64,000 nucleotides of DNA from Candidatus Saccharicenans sp. (GTDB taxonomy: Bacteria > Acidobacteriota > Aminicenantia > Aminicenantales > Saccharicenantaceae), in assembly GCA_017992175.1 (NCBI GenBank), contig JAGOPD010000008.1, positions 1 to 64,000 on the forward strand. The letters are read 5' to 3'. The translations under genes and the position numbers were made by a program. The notes beneath the pieces were generated by a model. That model had not been told where the DNA came from and searched no databases. It was given only the letters and a program-made list of their open reading frames with translations. Numbering within the stretch: the stretch's first letter is position 1; every line of letters starts with the position of its first letter. Of the stretch, positions 41,515 through 50,101 are shown in pieces.

Positions 41515-42075
41515 CTAAGAAATGGTTTGTTTTTCCTCTTCTAAAATTTTAGCGATTTCTTCTTCCTTAGGCAAGTCATCCAGGCTGTTCAGGCCAAAAT
41601 ATTCCAGGAACTTTTCACTGGTCCGGTAAACCAGCGGATTGCCCGGGGCTTTTTTCCGGCCAACGATTTTAATTAACTTTTTTTGCAGCAGGCTTTTAAT
41701 CGAATAAGTCGAATCTACCCCGCGGATAGCCGAGACTTCAGCCTGGGTCACCGGCTGGTGATAGGCAATAACACTCAGCGTCTCGAGCCCGGCCATGGAC
41801 AGCCTGGTTTTCTTTTCTATCTGTAATAACCTTCTGACCCACTGATCATGCTCCGGTTTAGTGGTAAACAGATAGCCGCCGCCGGCCTGGACAATCTGAA
41901 TTCCGTGTCCGGCCTGCTCAAAGTCAGCCGACAAGGCCTGGAGAGCGGCCTGAAATTCTTCCTCCGGCACTTCTCCCAGAACTTCCTTAATTTTGTCCGG
42001 GGTTAATGGTTCCTGAGACAGGAAAATGAGAACTTCCAGAATAGCTTTCAATTGATCATTCATGACTTGGTCCAT
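41515..42075 (-). CDS. scpB: Segregation and condensation protein B
   Basis: A 186-residue winged-helix protein, kleisin partner of SMC-ScpA in chromosome segregation. Conserved blocks: ILEVLIFLSQEPLTPDKIKEVL, LSMAGLETLSVIAYHQPVTQAEVSAIRGVDS, LIKIVGRKKAPGNPLVYRTSEKFLEYFGL. It overlaps the end of scpA by 20 bp. Confidence 0.93.
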   Translation of the reverse strand: MDQVMNDQLKAILEVLIFLSQEPLTPDKIKEVLGEVPEEEFQAALQALSADFEQAGHGIQIVQAGGGYLFTTKPEHDQWVRRLLQIEKKTRLSMAGLETLSVIAYHQPVTQAEVSAIRGVDSTYSIKSLLQKKLIKIVGRKKAPGNPLVYRTSEKFLEYFGLNSLDDLPKEEEIAKILEEEKQTIS

Positions 42076-42865
42076 GAAGCTGGTGATGAGTTTTATCTTT
42101 TCTTAACCAGACTCTGATCGTCTGGAAAAGCTCTTCCTGAACAGCTACTACCAGATGATTCTTGACCAGCTCCAGCAGACAGAAAAAAGAAACCAGCGCT
42201 TCTTCCAGGCTGTCCTGAGAAGAAAAATAATCAAGAAAATCCATGGAGCCGTTTTTTCCCAGGTAATCAGTTATTTCTTTAAGCTTTTCTTCAACTGAAA
42301 CATCTTTTCCTTTAATTATCCTGAGATTTTCCCTCTCTCTTCTTTTCATGATCAGGAAGAAAGTCTCGGCCAGATCGAACAGGCTAACCTCCAGCAGTTC
42401 CAGCTCGTCTGGTTTTTCCAGCGGCGGGCGGAAAGTCCTTTTCCAGCGCTGGAGTTCGACCTCTTCCTTTTCTCTCAGCAGGGAAGAGGCTACCTTGATT
42501 TTTTGAAATTCAAGCAGCCGGTCAACCAGCTGCTGCCTGGGATCATCCTCAGCTAAAGCCTCCTGTTCGCGGGGCAAAAGCATCTGAGATTTAATATAAA
42601 TCAGCAGAGAGGCAATAAACAAAAATTCGGCTTCGCGGTCGAGGTTAATCTGATCCTTCTTTTCCAGGTAATCCAGATAATCTCTGGTAATGACTGCCAT
42701 CGGAATATCGTTTATATCAATTTTCTTTTTGCGGATTAAAAATAATAAGAGATCCAGCGGGCCTTCAAAAAATTCGAGTTTGACCTGGTAATTATCGCCC
42801 GCTGCTGGCTGGCTGTCTTCAACTTCTTCGGCCCTAAGGGGCCAATCGCGGTTTTCTTGCTCCAT
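42056..42865 (-). CDS. scpA: Segregation and condensation protein A (kleisin)
   Basis: About 269 residues from ATG 42865 (AAGGAAAACAGG before it). The longer frame back to 43039 runs inside trpS and is not likely used. Family blocks: VKLEFFEGPLDLLLFLIRKKKIDINDIPMAVITRDYL and EFLFIASLLIYIKSQMLLP. The C-terminal winged helix (AETFFLIMKRRERENLRIIK... VSFFCLLELVKNH) binds SMC. It lies 13 bp after trpS. Confidence 0.9.
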   Translation of the reverse strand: MEQENRDWPLRAEEVEDSQPAAGDNYQVKLEFFEGPLDLLLFLIRKKKIDINDIPMAVITRDYLDYLEKKDQINLDREAEFLFIASLLIYIKSQMLLPREQEALAEDDPRQQLVDRLLEFQKIKVASSLLREKEEVELQRWKRTFRPPLEKPDELELLEVSLFDLAETFFLIMKRRERENLRIIKGKDVSVEEKLKEITDYLGKNGSMDFLDYFSSQDSLEEALVSFFCLLELVKNHLVVAVQEELFQTIRVWLRKDKTHHQLHGPSHE

Positions 42866-42878
42866 CCTGTTTTCCTTA

Positions 42879-43883
42879 CTATTGGCGGCCGGTTGGAAAA
42901 TCCAGGCCCAGAACCTGCCTGACTTCTTCCATCGTCTGCCGGGCGACTTCTCTGGCCCTGTCGCTACCTTCATCAAAGATAGTCCAGACCTCGTCCGGGT
43001 GTTTATTAAAATAATGTCTTTTTTGTCTGAAAGTTTCAAAGTCGTTGATCAGAGCTTCGATCACGACTTTTTTGCATTCCAGACAGCCGATAGAAGCTGT
43101 CCGGCAGCCAGCAGCTAATTCCTGGCGTTTAGCTTCTGTGACAAAAGCCTTGTGGAGAGTAAAAACCGGGCAATCATCAGGTTCGCCTGGGTCTGTCCGC
43201 CGTTTTCTCCTGGTATCAGTTACCATCGGCGAAATCTTTTTTTTGATGGTTTCGGGGGAATCTTTAAGATAAATAGCATTGCCATAGGATTTACTCATCT
43301 TCCGCCCGTCAGTTCCGGCTAATTTTGGCACTTCGGTCAGCAGGATCTGGGGTTCGGGGAAAACTTCGCCATATAAACGGTTAAAACGCCGGACGACCTC
43401 TCTGGCCAGCTCGATATGGAAAGCCTGATCTTCTCCGACCGGAACGACCTCGGCTTTGTAGAGGATAATATCAGCCGTCTGCAACATGGGATAACCCAGA
43501 AAACCATAAGTATTCAAATCCCTATCCTGAAGCTCCTGTTGTTGCTCTTTAAAGGTTGGAACTCTTTCCAGCCAGGGTAGGGGTGTGATCATTGACAGCA
43601 GAAGATGAAGTTCGGCGTGCTCTTTAACTTCCGATTGGATCAGGAGAACTGATTTTTGAGGATCCAGGCCAGCGGCCAGCCAGTCAAGAGCGACCTCAAA
43701 AGTATAGTCCTTTATTATTTTTGGATTCAGATATTCGGAACTCAAGGCATGCCAGGGAACAATGCCAAAAAAGCAATGATGGGTGTCCTGCAGCCTGACC
43801 CAGTTTCTGAGGGCACCAACATAGTTGCCGAGATGAAGCGCTCCGGTCGGCCTCATCCCGCTGAAGACTATTTTTTTCTTCAT
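42879..43883 (-). CDS. trpS: Tryptophanyl-tRNA synthetase
   Basis: About 334 residues, class I aminoacyl-tRNA synthetase. SGMRPTGALHLGNYVGAL is the signature HIGH region (HLGN) and GRKMSKSYGNAI the KMSKS loop. TADIILYKAEVVPVGEDQAFHIELAREVVRRFN is the tryptophan-binding part. ATG 43883 is preferred; GTG 43892 would add three residues. Operon M50-trpS-scpA-scpB. Confidence 0.95.
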   Translation of the reverse strand: MKKKIVFSGMRPTGALHLGNYVGALRNWVRLQDTHHCFFGIVPWHALSSEYLNPKIIKDYTFEVALDWLAAGLDPQKSVLLIQSEVKEHAELHLLLSMITPLPWLERVPTFKEQQQELQDRDLNTYGFLGYPMLQTADIILYKAEVVPVGEDQAFHIELAREVVRRFNRLYGEVFPEPQILLTEVPKLAGTDGRKMSKSYGNAIYLKDSPETIKKKISPMVTDTRRKRRTDPGEPDDCPVFTLHKAFVTEAKRQELAAGCRTASIGCLECKKVVIEALINDFETFRQKRHYFNKHPDEVWTIFDEGSDRAREVARQTMEEVRQVLGLDFPTGRQ

Positions 43884-43905
43884 CTGACCCACTCTATCAT
43901 CCTGT

Positions 43906-44580
43906 TTAAAAAAAGATTAAACCGAGAATAAAGATTTGTAAAGGTCTGATAACCAGGTCGAGGAAACCGACTGAAATCAGGATAATCACGATAAAAAAGC
44001 CAAAAGGTTGAAGGCGGGAATACTGGTCAGCCAGCCGGTCTGGCAGTAAGCCTTCCAGAACCCCGCTACCGTCCAGGGGATAGATCGGAATAAGGTTAAA
44101 AACAGCCAGATAAGTGTTAATCAAAACCAGATAGAACAGGATGATTAACAAGCCCTGCAACGGTTGCAGGCCGTGCGGCAGGCTCTGGCTTGAAGTTAGA
44201 AAATCGTACAGGGCGGCCGTGGTAACCGGACTGATAACTTTAAGGAGGAGGATTAATAACAACGAAACAATCGCGGCCAGGAGGTTAGCTGCCGGTCCGG
44301 CCAGCGAAATCCAGAAGCCGTCTCGCCTGGGATTTTTGAGAAAGCGGGGGTTGACCGGCACCGGTTTAGCCCAGCCAAAGACTGGAGCCCGAAAGAGAGC
44401 CAGTAGCAAGGGTAGGATAATTGTCCCGAACAAATCGATATGAGCTACCGGGTTCAAGGTTACCCGGCCAGCCGCCATGGCGGTTGGATCACCAAGTTTA
44501 TTGGCCGCCCAGCCGTGGGAAGCCTCGTGAATGGTGATACAAAAAAGCAAAATAACAAAACTGACGATACTGATTATCAT
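43906..44580 (-). CDS. Site-2-protease-type M50 membrane metallopeptidase
   Basis: A 224-residue protein with about six helices. The zinc motif is HEASH (HExxH) in helix 1 (TIHEASHGWAANKLGDPTA), and the third ligand is in NLIPIYPLDGSGVLEGLLP (NPxDG-type). The compact group matches the small RseP-like/YwhC family that cleaves membrane substrates; the cellular target is unknown. First gene of the trpS operon. Confidence 0.88.
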   Translation of the reverse strand: MIISIVSFVILLFCITIHEASHGWAANKLGDPTAMAAGRVTLNPVAHIDLFGTIILPLLLALFRAPVFGWAKPVPVNPRFLKNPRRDGFWISLAGPAANLLAAIVSLLLILLLKVISPVTTAALYDFLTSSQSLPHGLQPLQGLLIILFYLVLINTYLAVFNLIPIYPLDGSGVLEGLLPDRLADQYSRLQPFGFFIVIILISVGFLDLVIRPLQIFILGLIFF

Positions 44581-44714
44581 TTTATATTCTTAATTAACTT
44601 TCTATGTTTCTATTCTTATACCATAACCGCCGGCCCAAAGTCTATGAAATGAATCAGCCGGGACGGTAAATTTTGCTAGAAAGCCAGAGATTTTTCAGCC
44701 AGTAACCGGATAGC

Positions 44715-46112
44715 TCAGAGCATGGGCAGATATCTTTTTATTTCGTAAGGACTGACCTGCCGGTCATATTCTTCAGGCACATTCTTTTGATAATCGTCAA
44801 TTTCCTTCTGTTTGTTGGCCAGAAATTTCTCAAAAAGGTGCTCACCCAGGGTTTCCTTAGCCAGCTGGCTTTTTTCAACCAGCTTCAGGCCTTCCTGTAA
44901 ATTCCTGGGCAGGACCTGGATACCTGCTTTCTTCTGTTTGCTGGCACTCAACCGATAAATGTTTTCTTCTACCGGTAAAGGCAGCTGGATTTTATTTTTG
45001 AGGCCATCCAGGCCGGCAGCCAGCATCATCGCCATGGCCAGATAGACATTACAGCCGGGGTCAGGGGAGCGCAGTTCAATTCTGGTCGCTTTTTCTTTTC
45101 CCGGCTGGTATTCAGGCACGCGGATATAGGCTGACCGGTTTTTCTGCCCCCAGGCTATATAAACCGGGGCTTCGTAGCCTTCAATTAATCTTTTATAGGA
45201 ATTGACCCACTGGCTGAAAACCGGGCAGATTTCCCTGGCATGAAACATGATACCGGCTATATAATGCTGGGCTTCAACTGAAAGATGATATTTTGAGTCT
45301 TGATCAAAGAAAGCATTATGTCCATGGCGCCACAGGGATTGGTGAACATGCATTCCGCTTCCATTCTGGCCATTAACCGGTTTCGGCATAAAAGTGGCAT
45401 AAAGATTGTGCATTCTGGCCACTTTTTTGGTCATATAGCGGAAAATCATGACTTTATCGGCTATATCCAGGGCGCTATCATAACGAAGGTCAATTTCATG
45501 CTGCCCGTGAGCAACTTCATGATGGTCATATTCTGATTCAATGCCCATTTTTTTGAGGAGAAGCTGGATCTCCTTTCTGATCTCGCCGTGGCGGCCAGCA
45601 AAGAAATACTCGCCGGCATCAGTTGGAACTGGCTGCTGGTCATCAGGGAAAATAAAAAATTCCATTTCCGGCCCGCATTTAAAATCTTCAAAGTCAAAAT
45701 CCTCTCTGGCCTTGGAAAGCATCTTCTTGAGGATGAACCGGCTATCCCCGCTGTAATGGTTGTGATCGGGTGTGTAAATATCCCCGAACATAATGGCTTC
45801 TCGCCAGCTGGTCTGACCATCAAAGCCACTATAAGTCCAGGGGAAAAGACGGAAGGTTCTGGCTTCTGGCACGATGACCAGGTCACTTTCTTCAATCCGG
45901 ACGAAACCTTCGACGGAAGAGCCGTCAAAGCCTTTTCCCTCTGAAAAGGCCCGCTCCAATTCCGAGCTGGGTATGGAAAAATCCATTGGCCGGCCAAGAA
46001 TGTCAGGAAACATGATTCTGACAAATTCGATCTTCTGAGCTGGATTATTTATTACCTCCAGCACTTCCTGTTCAGTGGTCAGCCCATAAGGCTCAGCTTG
46101 TTTTCCTGTCAT
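44715..46112 (-). CDS. glnA: Glutamine synthetase, type I (GSI-alpha-like)
   Basis: A 465-residue ammonia-assimilating enzyme. Blocks: MFPDILGRPMDFSIPSSELERAF, GFDGSSVEGFVRIEESD (with the family's GSS), GPEMEFFIFP (metal ligands), NGSGMHVHQSLW, NRSAYIRVPEY. The NIYRLS segment replaces the NLYDLP adenylylation site, as in the GSI-alpha group that is usually not adenylylated. It is divergent from an Lrp-type regulator and has a consensus promoter at 46188-46215. Confidence 0.95.
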   Translation of the reverse strand: MTGKQAEPYGLTTEQEVLEVINNPAQKIEFVRIMFPDILGRPMDFSIPSSELERAFSEGKGFDGSSVEGFVRIEESDLVIVPEARTFRLFPWTYSGFDGQTSWREAIMFGDIYTPDHNHYSGDSRFILKKMLSKAREDFDFEDFKCGPEMEFFIFPDDQQPVPTDAGEYFFAGRHGEIRKEIQLLLKKMGIESEYDHHEVAHGQHEIDLRYDSALDIADKVMIFRYMTKKVARMHNLYATFMPKPVNGQNGSGMHVHQSLWRHGHNAFFDQDSKYHLSVEAQHYIAGIMFHAREICPVFSQWVNSYKRLIEGYEAPVYIAWGQKNRSAYIRVPEYQPGKEKATRIELRSPDPGCNVYLAMAMMLAAGLDGLKNKIQLPLPVEENIYRLSASKQKKAGIQVLPRNLQEGLKLVEKSQLAKETLGEHLFEKFLANKQKEIDDYQKNVPEEYDRQVSPYEIKRYLPML

Positions 46113-46187
46113 TTCCCTTTTCCTTTCTTCCTAATATTTAGTATAATAATAATAAAAATGGCGAAAATAGGATAAATATTTAAACTT

Positions 46188-46215
46188 ATTTTAGATAAAA
46201 AATGACGTTTGTCAA
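46188..46215 (-). promoter_or_regulatory. Promoter of glnA with palindromic TGAC-N4-GTCA element
   Basis: On the minus strand TTGACA (46215-46210), 16-bp spacer, TAAAAT (46193-46188). TGACGTTTGTCA (46203-46214) is a perfect inverted TGAC/GTCA site over the -35. The sequence ATGACxTTTGTCAACT recurs at 57619-57634 before the XRE regulator gene with one change. It is a possible operator, perhaps for the divergent Lrp-type protein. Confidence 0.55.
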
Positions 46216-46250
46216 CTACAGAAGTTTAAACCCAGGCTGGAGGGAAAATA

Positions 46251-46691
46251 ATGAATAAGACCGAGCTTCAAATTGTCAGCAGTCTTAACCAGAAGGCCAG
46301 GCAGAGCTACCGGGAAATAGCCAGGGAAACTGGCTTATCAGTTACGGCCGTCATTAAAACCATTAAAAGGCTGGAAAAGAACGGGGTGATCAAAGGCTAT
46401 ATCCCTCTTCTTAACCCCGAATATTTTGGTTTTAGCCTGATGGCTGTTATCAATCTCCGCATCTCTCAGGGCAAATTACTGGAAACGCAAAAAAAAATTG
46501 CCCTGGACCGGCGGGTCATGGCTGTCTTTGATGTCACCGGTGACTGGGATTCGGTTTTGATCGGTTGCTTTGCTAACCGGGAGGATTTGAATCAATTTGT
46601 CAAAAAGATTCTATCTCTTAAATACATCGACCGGACCGATACCCATCTGGTTCTGAATGTGGTCAAAAATGAGCCAAGATTGCCGCTTTAA
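46251..46691 (+). CDS. Lrp/AsnC-family transcriptional regulator
   Basis: A 146-residue protein: N-terminal winged HTH (IVSSLNQKARQSYREIARETGLSVTAVIKTIKRLEKNGVIKGYIPLL) and C-terminal RAM ligand domain (FGFSLMAVINLRISQGKLLET, VMAVFDVTGDWDSVLIG). It senses amino acids and forms dimers/octamers. Divergent placement from glnA, 138 bp apart, suggests it controls nitrogen assimilation and itself. SD GGAGGG lies nine bases before the ATG. Confidence 0.9.
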   Translation: MNKTELQIVSSLNQKARQSYREIARETGLSVTAVIKTIKRLEKNGVIKGYIPLLNPEYFGFSLMAVINLRISQGKLLETQKKIALDRRVMAVFDVTGDWDSVLIGCFANREDLNQFVKKILSLKYIDRTDTHLVLNVVKNEPRLPL

Positions 46692-46709
46692 CCCGGCCAG
46701 TGAAAATTG

Positions 46710-46737
46710 TTGACAGGAAAAACAGATGTGCCATAAT
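46710..46737 (+). promoter_or_regulatory. Sigma-70-type promoter of speH
   Basis: TTGACA (46710-46715), 16-bp spacer, CATAAT (46732-46737), about 30 bp before the ATG; GGATGGAGG follows as RBS. Confidence 0.6.
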
Positions 46738-46767
46738 CAGGGTGTCAATTTAGGATGGAGGAATTGA

Positions 46768-47229
46768 ATGACCAAAGAGTTACATTCCACCATTGGCCAT
46801 CATTATATTGTTGAAGCCTCAGGCTGCGATCCAAAAATAATCGGCAGTGTCGAAAAAGTTCAGCAGATTCTGGTCAAGGCAGCTGAAATTGCCGGTTCGC
46901 AGGTCTGGGCGATTTCTTTCAGCAAATTTCCACCCAATGGGGTAAGCGGCGTGGTGGTGATTTCCGAATCTCATATTTCTACCCATACCTGGCCGGAAAT
47001 GAGATATGGAGCGCTTGATATATATACCTGCGGCAATAATAGTGACCCCGAGAAAGCAGTCATTTATGCCGTCGAAGCCTTCGGGGCCACCACTTCCCAT
47101 ATTACTGAAATTACCCGGGGAATTGATGAAGGGGATGCTATTTTCTATCACAGCTTTGTCACCTGGGAAGAATACCTGAAAAAAGAGAAAAGAGAGAAAG
47201 AAGGATCGAAATCTCAATCTGGCCTGTAA
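46768..47229 (+). CDS. speH: S-adenosylmethionine decarboxylase proenzyme
   Basis: A 153-residue pyruvoyl enzyme for polyamine synthesis. The self-cleavage site is the Glu67-Ser68 bond in VVVISESHISTHTWPE; Ser68 becomes the pyruvoyl group, and the His-Trp-Pro-Glu stretch lines the active site. The C-terminal ~23 residues are a charged tail, longer than in minimal relatives. It stands on its own promoter. Confidence 0.93.
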   Translation: MTKELHSTIGHHYIVEASGCDPKIIGSVEKVQQILVKAAEIAGSQVWAISFSKFPPNGVSGVVVISESHISTHTWPEMRYGALDIYTCGNNSDPEKAVIYAVEAFGATTSHITEITRGIDEGDAIFYHSFVTWEEYLKKEKREKEGSKSQSGL

Positions 47230-47382
47230 ACATTTTTTGCCACTTGTAAAGTTTTTAATCATTTAAGCCGTCTAATCTTAACTGATGGCCAGTTGAGCGG
47301 GCTGAGAGGGAAGATTGGAAATCAGGTTCCCCTGGCCGGTCTCTAACTTTATTTTCTATTAACCCCGCTACTACCTGCTGAT

Positions 47383-47398
47383 TGGCATAAAAATTGCT
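47383..47398 (+). promoter_or_regulatory. Sigma-54 promoter (-24/-12) of the M1 peptidase gene
   Basis: TGGCAT, AAAAA, TTGCT: matches TGGCAC-N5-TTGCW with exact spacing. Transcription would start near 47409, giving a ~45-nt leader to the ATT start at 47456 with GAGGAGG (47445-47451) as RBS. A sigma-54 activator with its kinase is encoded just downstream on the other strand. Confidence 0.72.
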
Positions 47399-47455
47399 TT
47401 AGGGATAGTGTGTTAACCGGTCTTCCTCAGCTATACTATTAATAGAGGAGGTCCT

Positions 47456-50083
47456 ATTGGGGTAAAAAAGGCTATCGGCACCCTGAGTTTAATAGCCGGC
47501 CTGATTTTTTTATTCCAGACAGGTTCTACTTCAGTCCAGCCTGATTTCCCGGCCTATCTTAAACCAATCAAGATCTATCTTGAGAACCGCCAGTTTGAAG
47601 ATTATTTAAATCTATTCAGTCTGGAACTTCGCCCGCAGGAAAGGGAAAAGCTGATAGAACGTTTCGAAACAGATGGCCTTGATTCGGTTTCAATTTTCTT
47701 TGCTGGCCAGAGTTTGGAAGCCGGTAATCAAAGCCGGGCTTTTTTCCAGGCGGTCTTTCAGAACGAATATTCAGCTCTGATTGAGGTCTGGCAGGTAACT
47801 TACCGGCTGGAGGCTTCCGGCCTGATAATTACTGACAAGAGAGTCAGCCGGAGCAGTTCGAGGCTTTATCGCTTGCGCTTTCCGGGGAAGGGTAATTTTC
47901 TGGTTAAGGACCTTAGCTTGACTCAAAAAGACCTGATGATTAATTTCAGTCAGGCCCATGTTTTTCTTGATAACCTGCCAGAAACTAATACTGCCCTGAT
48001 CATCATCGGTCGCGGCCAGGTAAAATTTGAACCTTCAGATGAAATTGAAAAGAATCAACTCCGGAAAAGATTTAAGAAACCTTTTTTTGAAGCTGAAATA
48101 TCTTCGCTTTATGCCCGGGGTTCGCCCGGTTTCTTTCAGGCTAATTTGAAATATGAAATTGTCGCCCGGTCTCAAAAGCCGGCCGAGCGTCAGGCTGAGA
48201 CTGATCTGGCTGCTTCCATCTTTGCCCGGAATTATCCCAGGTCTTTTACTGTTGAGAATTCCATCACCGGAGACTTGCTGACCTTTTTGCCTCAATCAGA
48301 TGAAACAGTCATAGAAATGCAGGCTGGCCGGAAAGGCGAATTTACCTATGTTTATTCTCCTTTTTCTGAGGAAGAAATTATTTTTCTGGATCGAAAGCAG
48401 AACCGGCTGCTGAACAGCTATTCTCCGGCGAAGGAAGAGCCAGGGTTGAAAAGAATGTTTGTCAGGTTTGAAGAAAAATACAAAATCGAAAGTTATCAGC
48501 TTGAAGCCAGCTATGGGCCAGCTAATCATCTGATGTCGGCCCGGGCTAGCTTGACCTTGCTTTCAGTTATTGATGAACTGGATGGCCTGCAGTTGAGACT
48601 CAATCCTGAACTTCAAGTCAAGCAGATTGTTGATGATCAGAATAGGCAGCTTTATTACACCCGCGACCGGTTGAGAAAATTCCTTTATATCTATCTGGCC
48701 GAAAAATCAGCTAAAGGCCAGAGAGTTAATCTCCATATATTTTATGAAGGTCAGATTGTGCCTCCTCCGCCTCAGACTGATATTATAACTTCTCAAGGGT
48801 TAGGTCAGTATTATGCTGAGCCCCAGGACATCAGGGACAGTTATTTGTTTACCTCTTCCGCAGACTGGTACCCGGCTCCGGCCACCGAAAAGTATTTTAC
48901 TTTTAATTTGAAACTTTATGTTCCTGATGATTATTATGCCCTGGCTTCCGGTCAGCTGGTAGCCAAACAGCTGTTAACCGGTCAGCCTGGCTGGTCAGGC
49001 CAGGCCTGGCCTGGCAGTTATGTTTATATTTATGAAAGCCGGAGGCCGGTAAAATATCTAAGCTTTTTGGCTGGGCATTTCAAACCAGAGCGAAAAATAA
49101 CCGGCCGGATCGGACTTGAATATTTGGCTGCCAAAGACGGGCCAGCTAAAAATGGGGCTTTGCTGGAAGAGGCCGGGAAAATTCTTGAATTTTATCAAAA
49201 CTTGTTTGGTGATTTCCCCTATGAACAACTATCAATCGTTCAGAGATTCTGGCTAACTGGCGGGGGAGTCTCTCCGCCTGGCTATGTCGTTTTGAATGAA
49301 GAACCTGACAGCCGGGGGCCGGGTAAGTTAAGGGTTCGGGCGGACAATCCGGTCGATCTGTCCTATTGGCCAGGCTATTATCTGGCCCATGAGATAGCTC
49401 ATCAGTGGTGGGGTCACGGCCTGACCTATGGCACTTATCGCGATAACTGGCTGACTGAAGGGCTGTCGCAATTTTCAGCTATCCTCTATCTCCAGCAAAA
49501 ATACGGTCAAAAAGCCGGTGAGGAGATGCAGAAGAAAATATCAAAGTGGGTAAGCAAAAAATCAGGTCTTGGCCCGGTAACTCTCGGCCTGAGATTAAGC
49601 CACCTTGATTTCACCGGTTATCAGGCGATTGTTTACGATAAGGCCGCCCTGGCTCTGTTCATGCTCAAAGATCTGCTGGGCGAGGAACTTTTCTATCAAA
49701 GCTTAAAAACTTTTTATCAACAAAATCTTTTTAAGCCTGTCCGGACGTCGGATTTTCGCTTAGCTCTGGAGAGGACTTCCGGTCAGGATTGGGGACAGTT
49801 CTTTCATGACTGGTTTGATTCAGAAGCTTTGCCTGAGGTTGAAATTAAGAAAAAAATATCGAAAGACAAGGATCAAACCAGGCTGGAGCTATCAGTCAGA
49901 CAGATCACAAGACCGGTTCTTTTCCCTCTGGTCATTATTCTCAAAACGGATCAAGACAGCCTGGTTAGAATACTAAGAATTGAAAATCAGGAACAGGTCT
50001 TTGAACTCCAGATTCCCGATCAGCTAAAAGGAATAGAAATTAATCCCGGTCACCGTATCCCGGGACATTTTAAAATAAAATAG
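47456..50083 (+). CDS. Secreted M1-family metallopeptidase with rare ATT start codon
   Basis: Reading-frame analysis shows the gene extends 86 codons upstream of the first TTG (47714), to a stop at 47414-47416, and no ATG, GTG or TTG occurs between. The only good site is ATT at 47456, directly behind GAGGAGGTCCT, and it gives a signal peptide (IGVKKAIGTLSLIAGLIFLF). With it the protein has 875 residues. The zinc motif HEIAH-QWWG begins at residue ~645, with the Glu ligand in NWLTEGLSQ 18 residues on. The usual GAMEN exopeptidase motif is replaced by GGGVSPPGY, so N-terminal amine recognition may differ. The C-terminal part has a small beta domain. Probably degrades peptides in the periplasm. 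Confidence 0.85.
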   Translation: MGVKKAIGTLSLIAGLIFLFQTGSTSVQPDFPAYLKPIKIYLENRQFEDYLNLFSLELRPQEREKLIERFETDGLDSVSIFFAGQSLEAGNQSRAFFQAVFQNEYSALIEVWQVTYRLEASGLIITDKRVSRSSSRLYRLRFPGKGNFLVKDLSLTQKDLMINFSQAHVFLDNLPETNTALIIIGRGQVKFEPSDEIEKNQLRKRFKKPFFEAEISSLYARGSPGFFQANLKYEIVARSQKPAERQAETDLAASIFARNYPRSFTVENSITGDLLTFLPQSDETVIEMQAGRKGEFTYVYSPFSEEEIIFLDRKQNRLLNSYSPAKEEPGLKRMFVRFEEKYKIESYQLEASYGPANHLMSARASLTLLSVIDELDGLQLRLNPELQVKQIVDDQNRQLYYTRDRLRKFLYIYLAEKSAKGQRVNLHIFYEGQIVPPPPQTDIITSQGLGQYYAEPQDIRDSYLFTSSADWYPAPATEKYFTFNLKLYVPDDYYALASGQLVAKQLLTGQPGWSGQAWPGSYVYIYESRRPVKYLSFLAGHFKPERKITGRIGLEYLAAKDGPAKNGALLEEAGKILEFYQNLFGDFPYEQLSIVQRFWLTGGGVSPPGYVVLNEEPDSRGPGKLRVRADNPVDLSYWPGYYLAHEIAHQWWGHGLTYGTYRDNWLTEGLSQFSAILYLQQKYGQKAGEEMQKKISKWVSKKSGLGPVTLGLRLSHLDFTGYQAIVYDKAALALFMLKDLLGEELFYQSLKTFYQQNLFKPVRTSDFRLALERTSGQDWGQFFHDWFDSEALPEVEIKKKISKDKDQTRLELSVRQITRPVLFPLVIILKTDQDSLVRILRIENQEQVFELQIPDQLKGIEINPGHRIPGHFKIK

Positions 50084-50101
50084 ATATTGTCCCGCCCGTT
50101 T

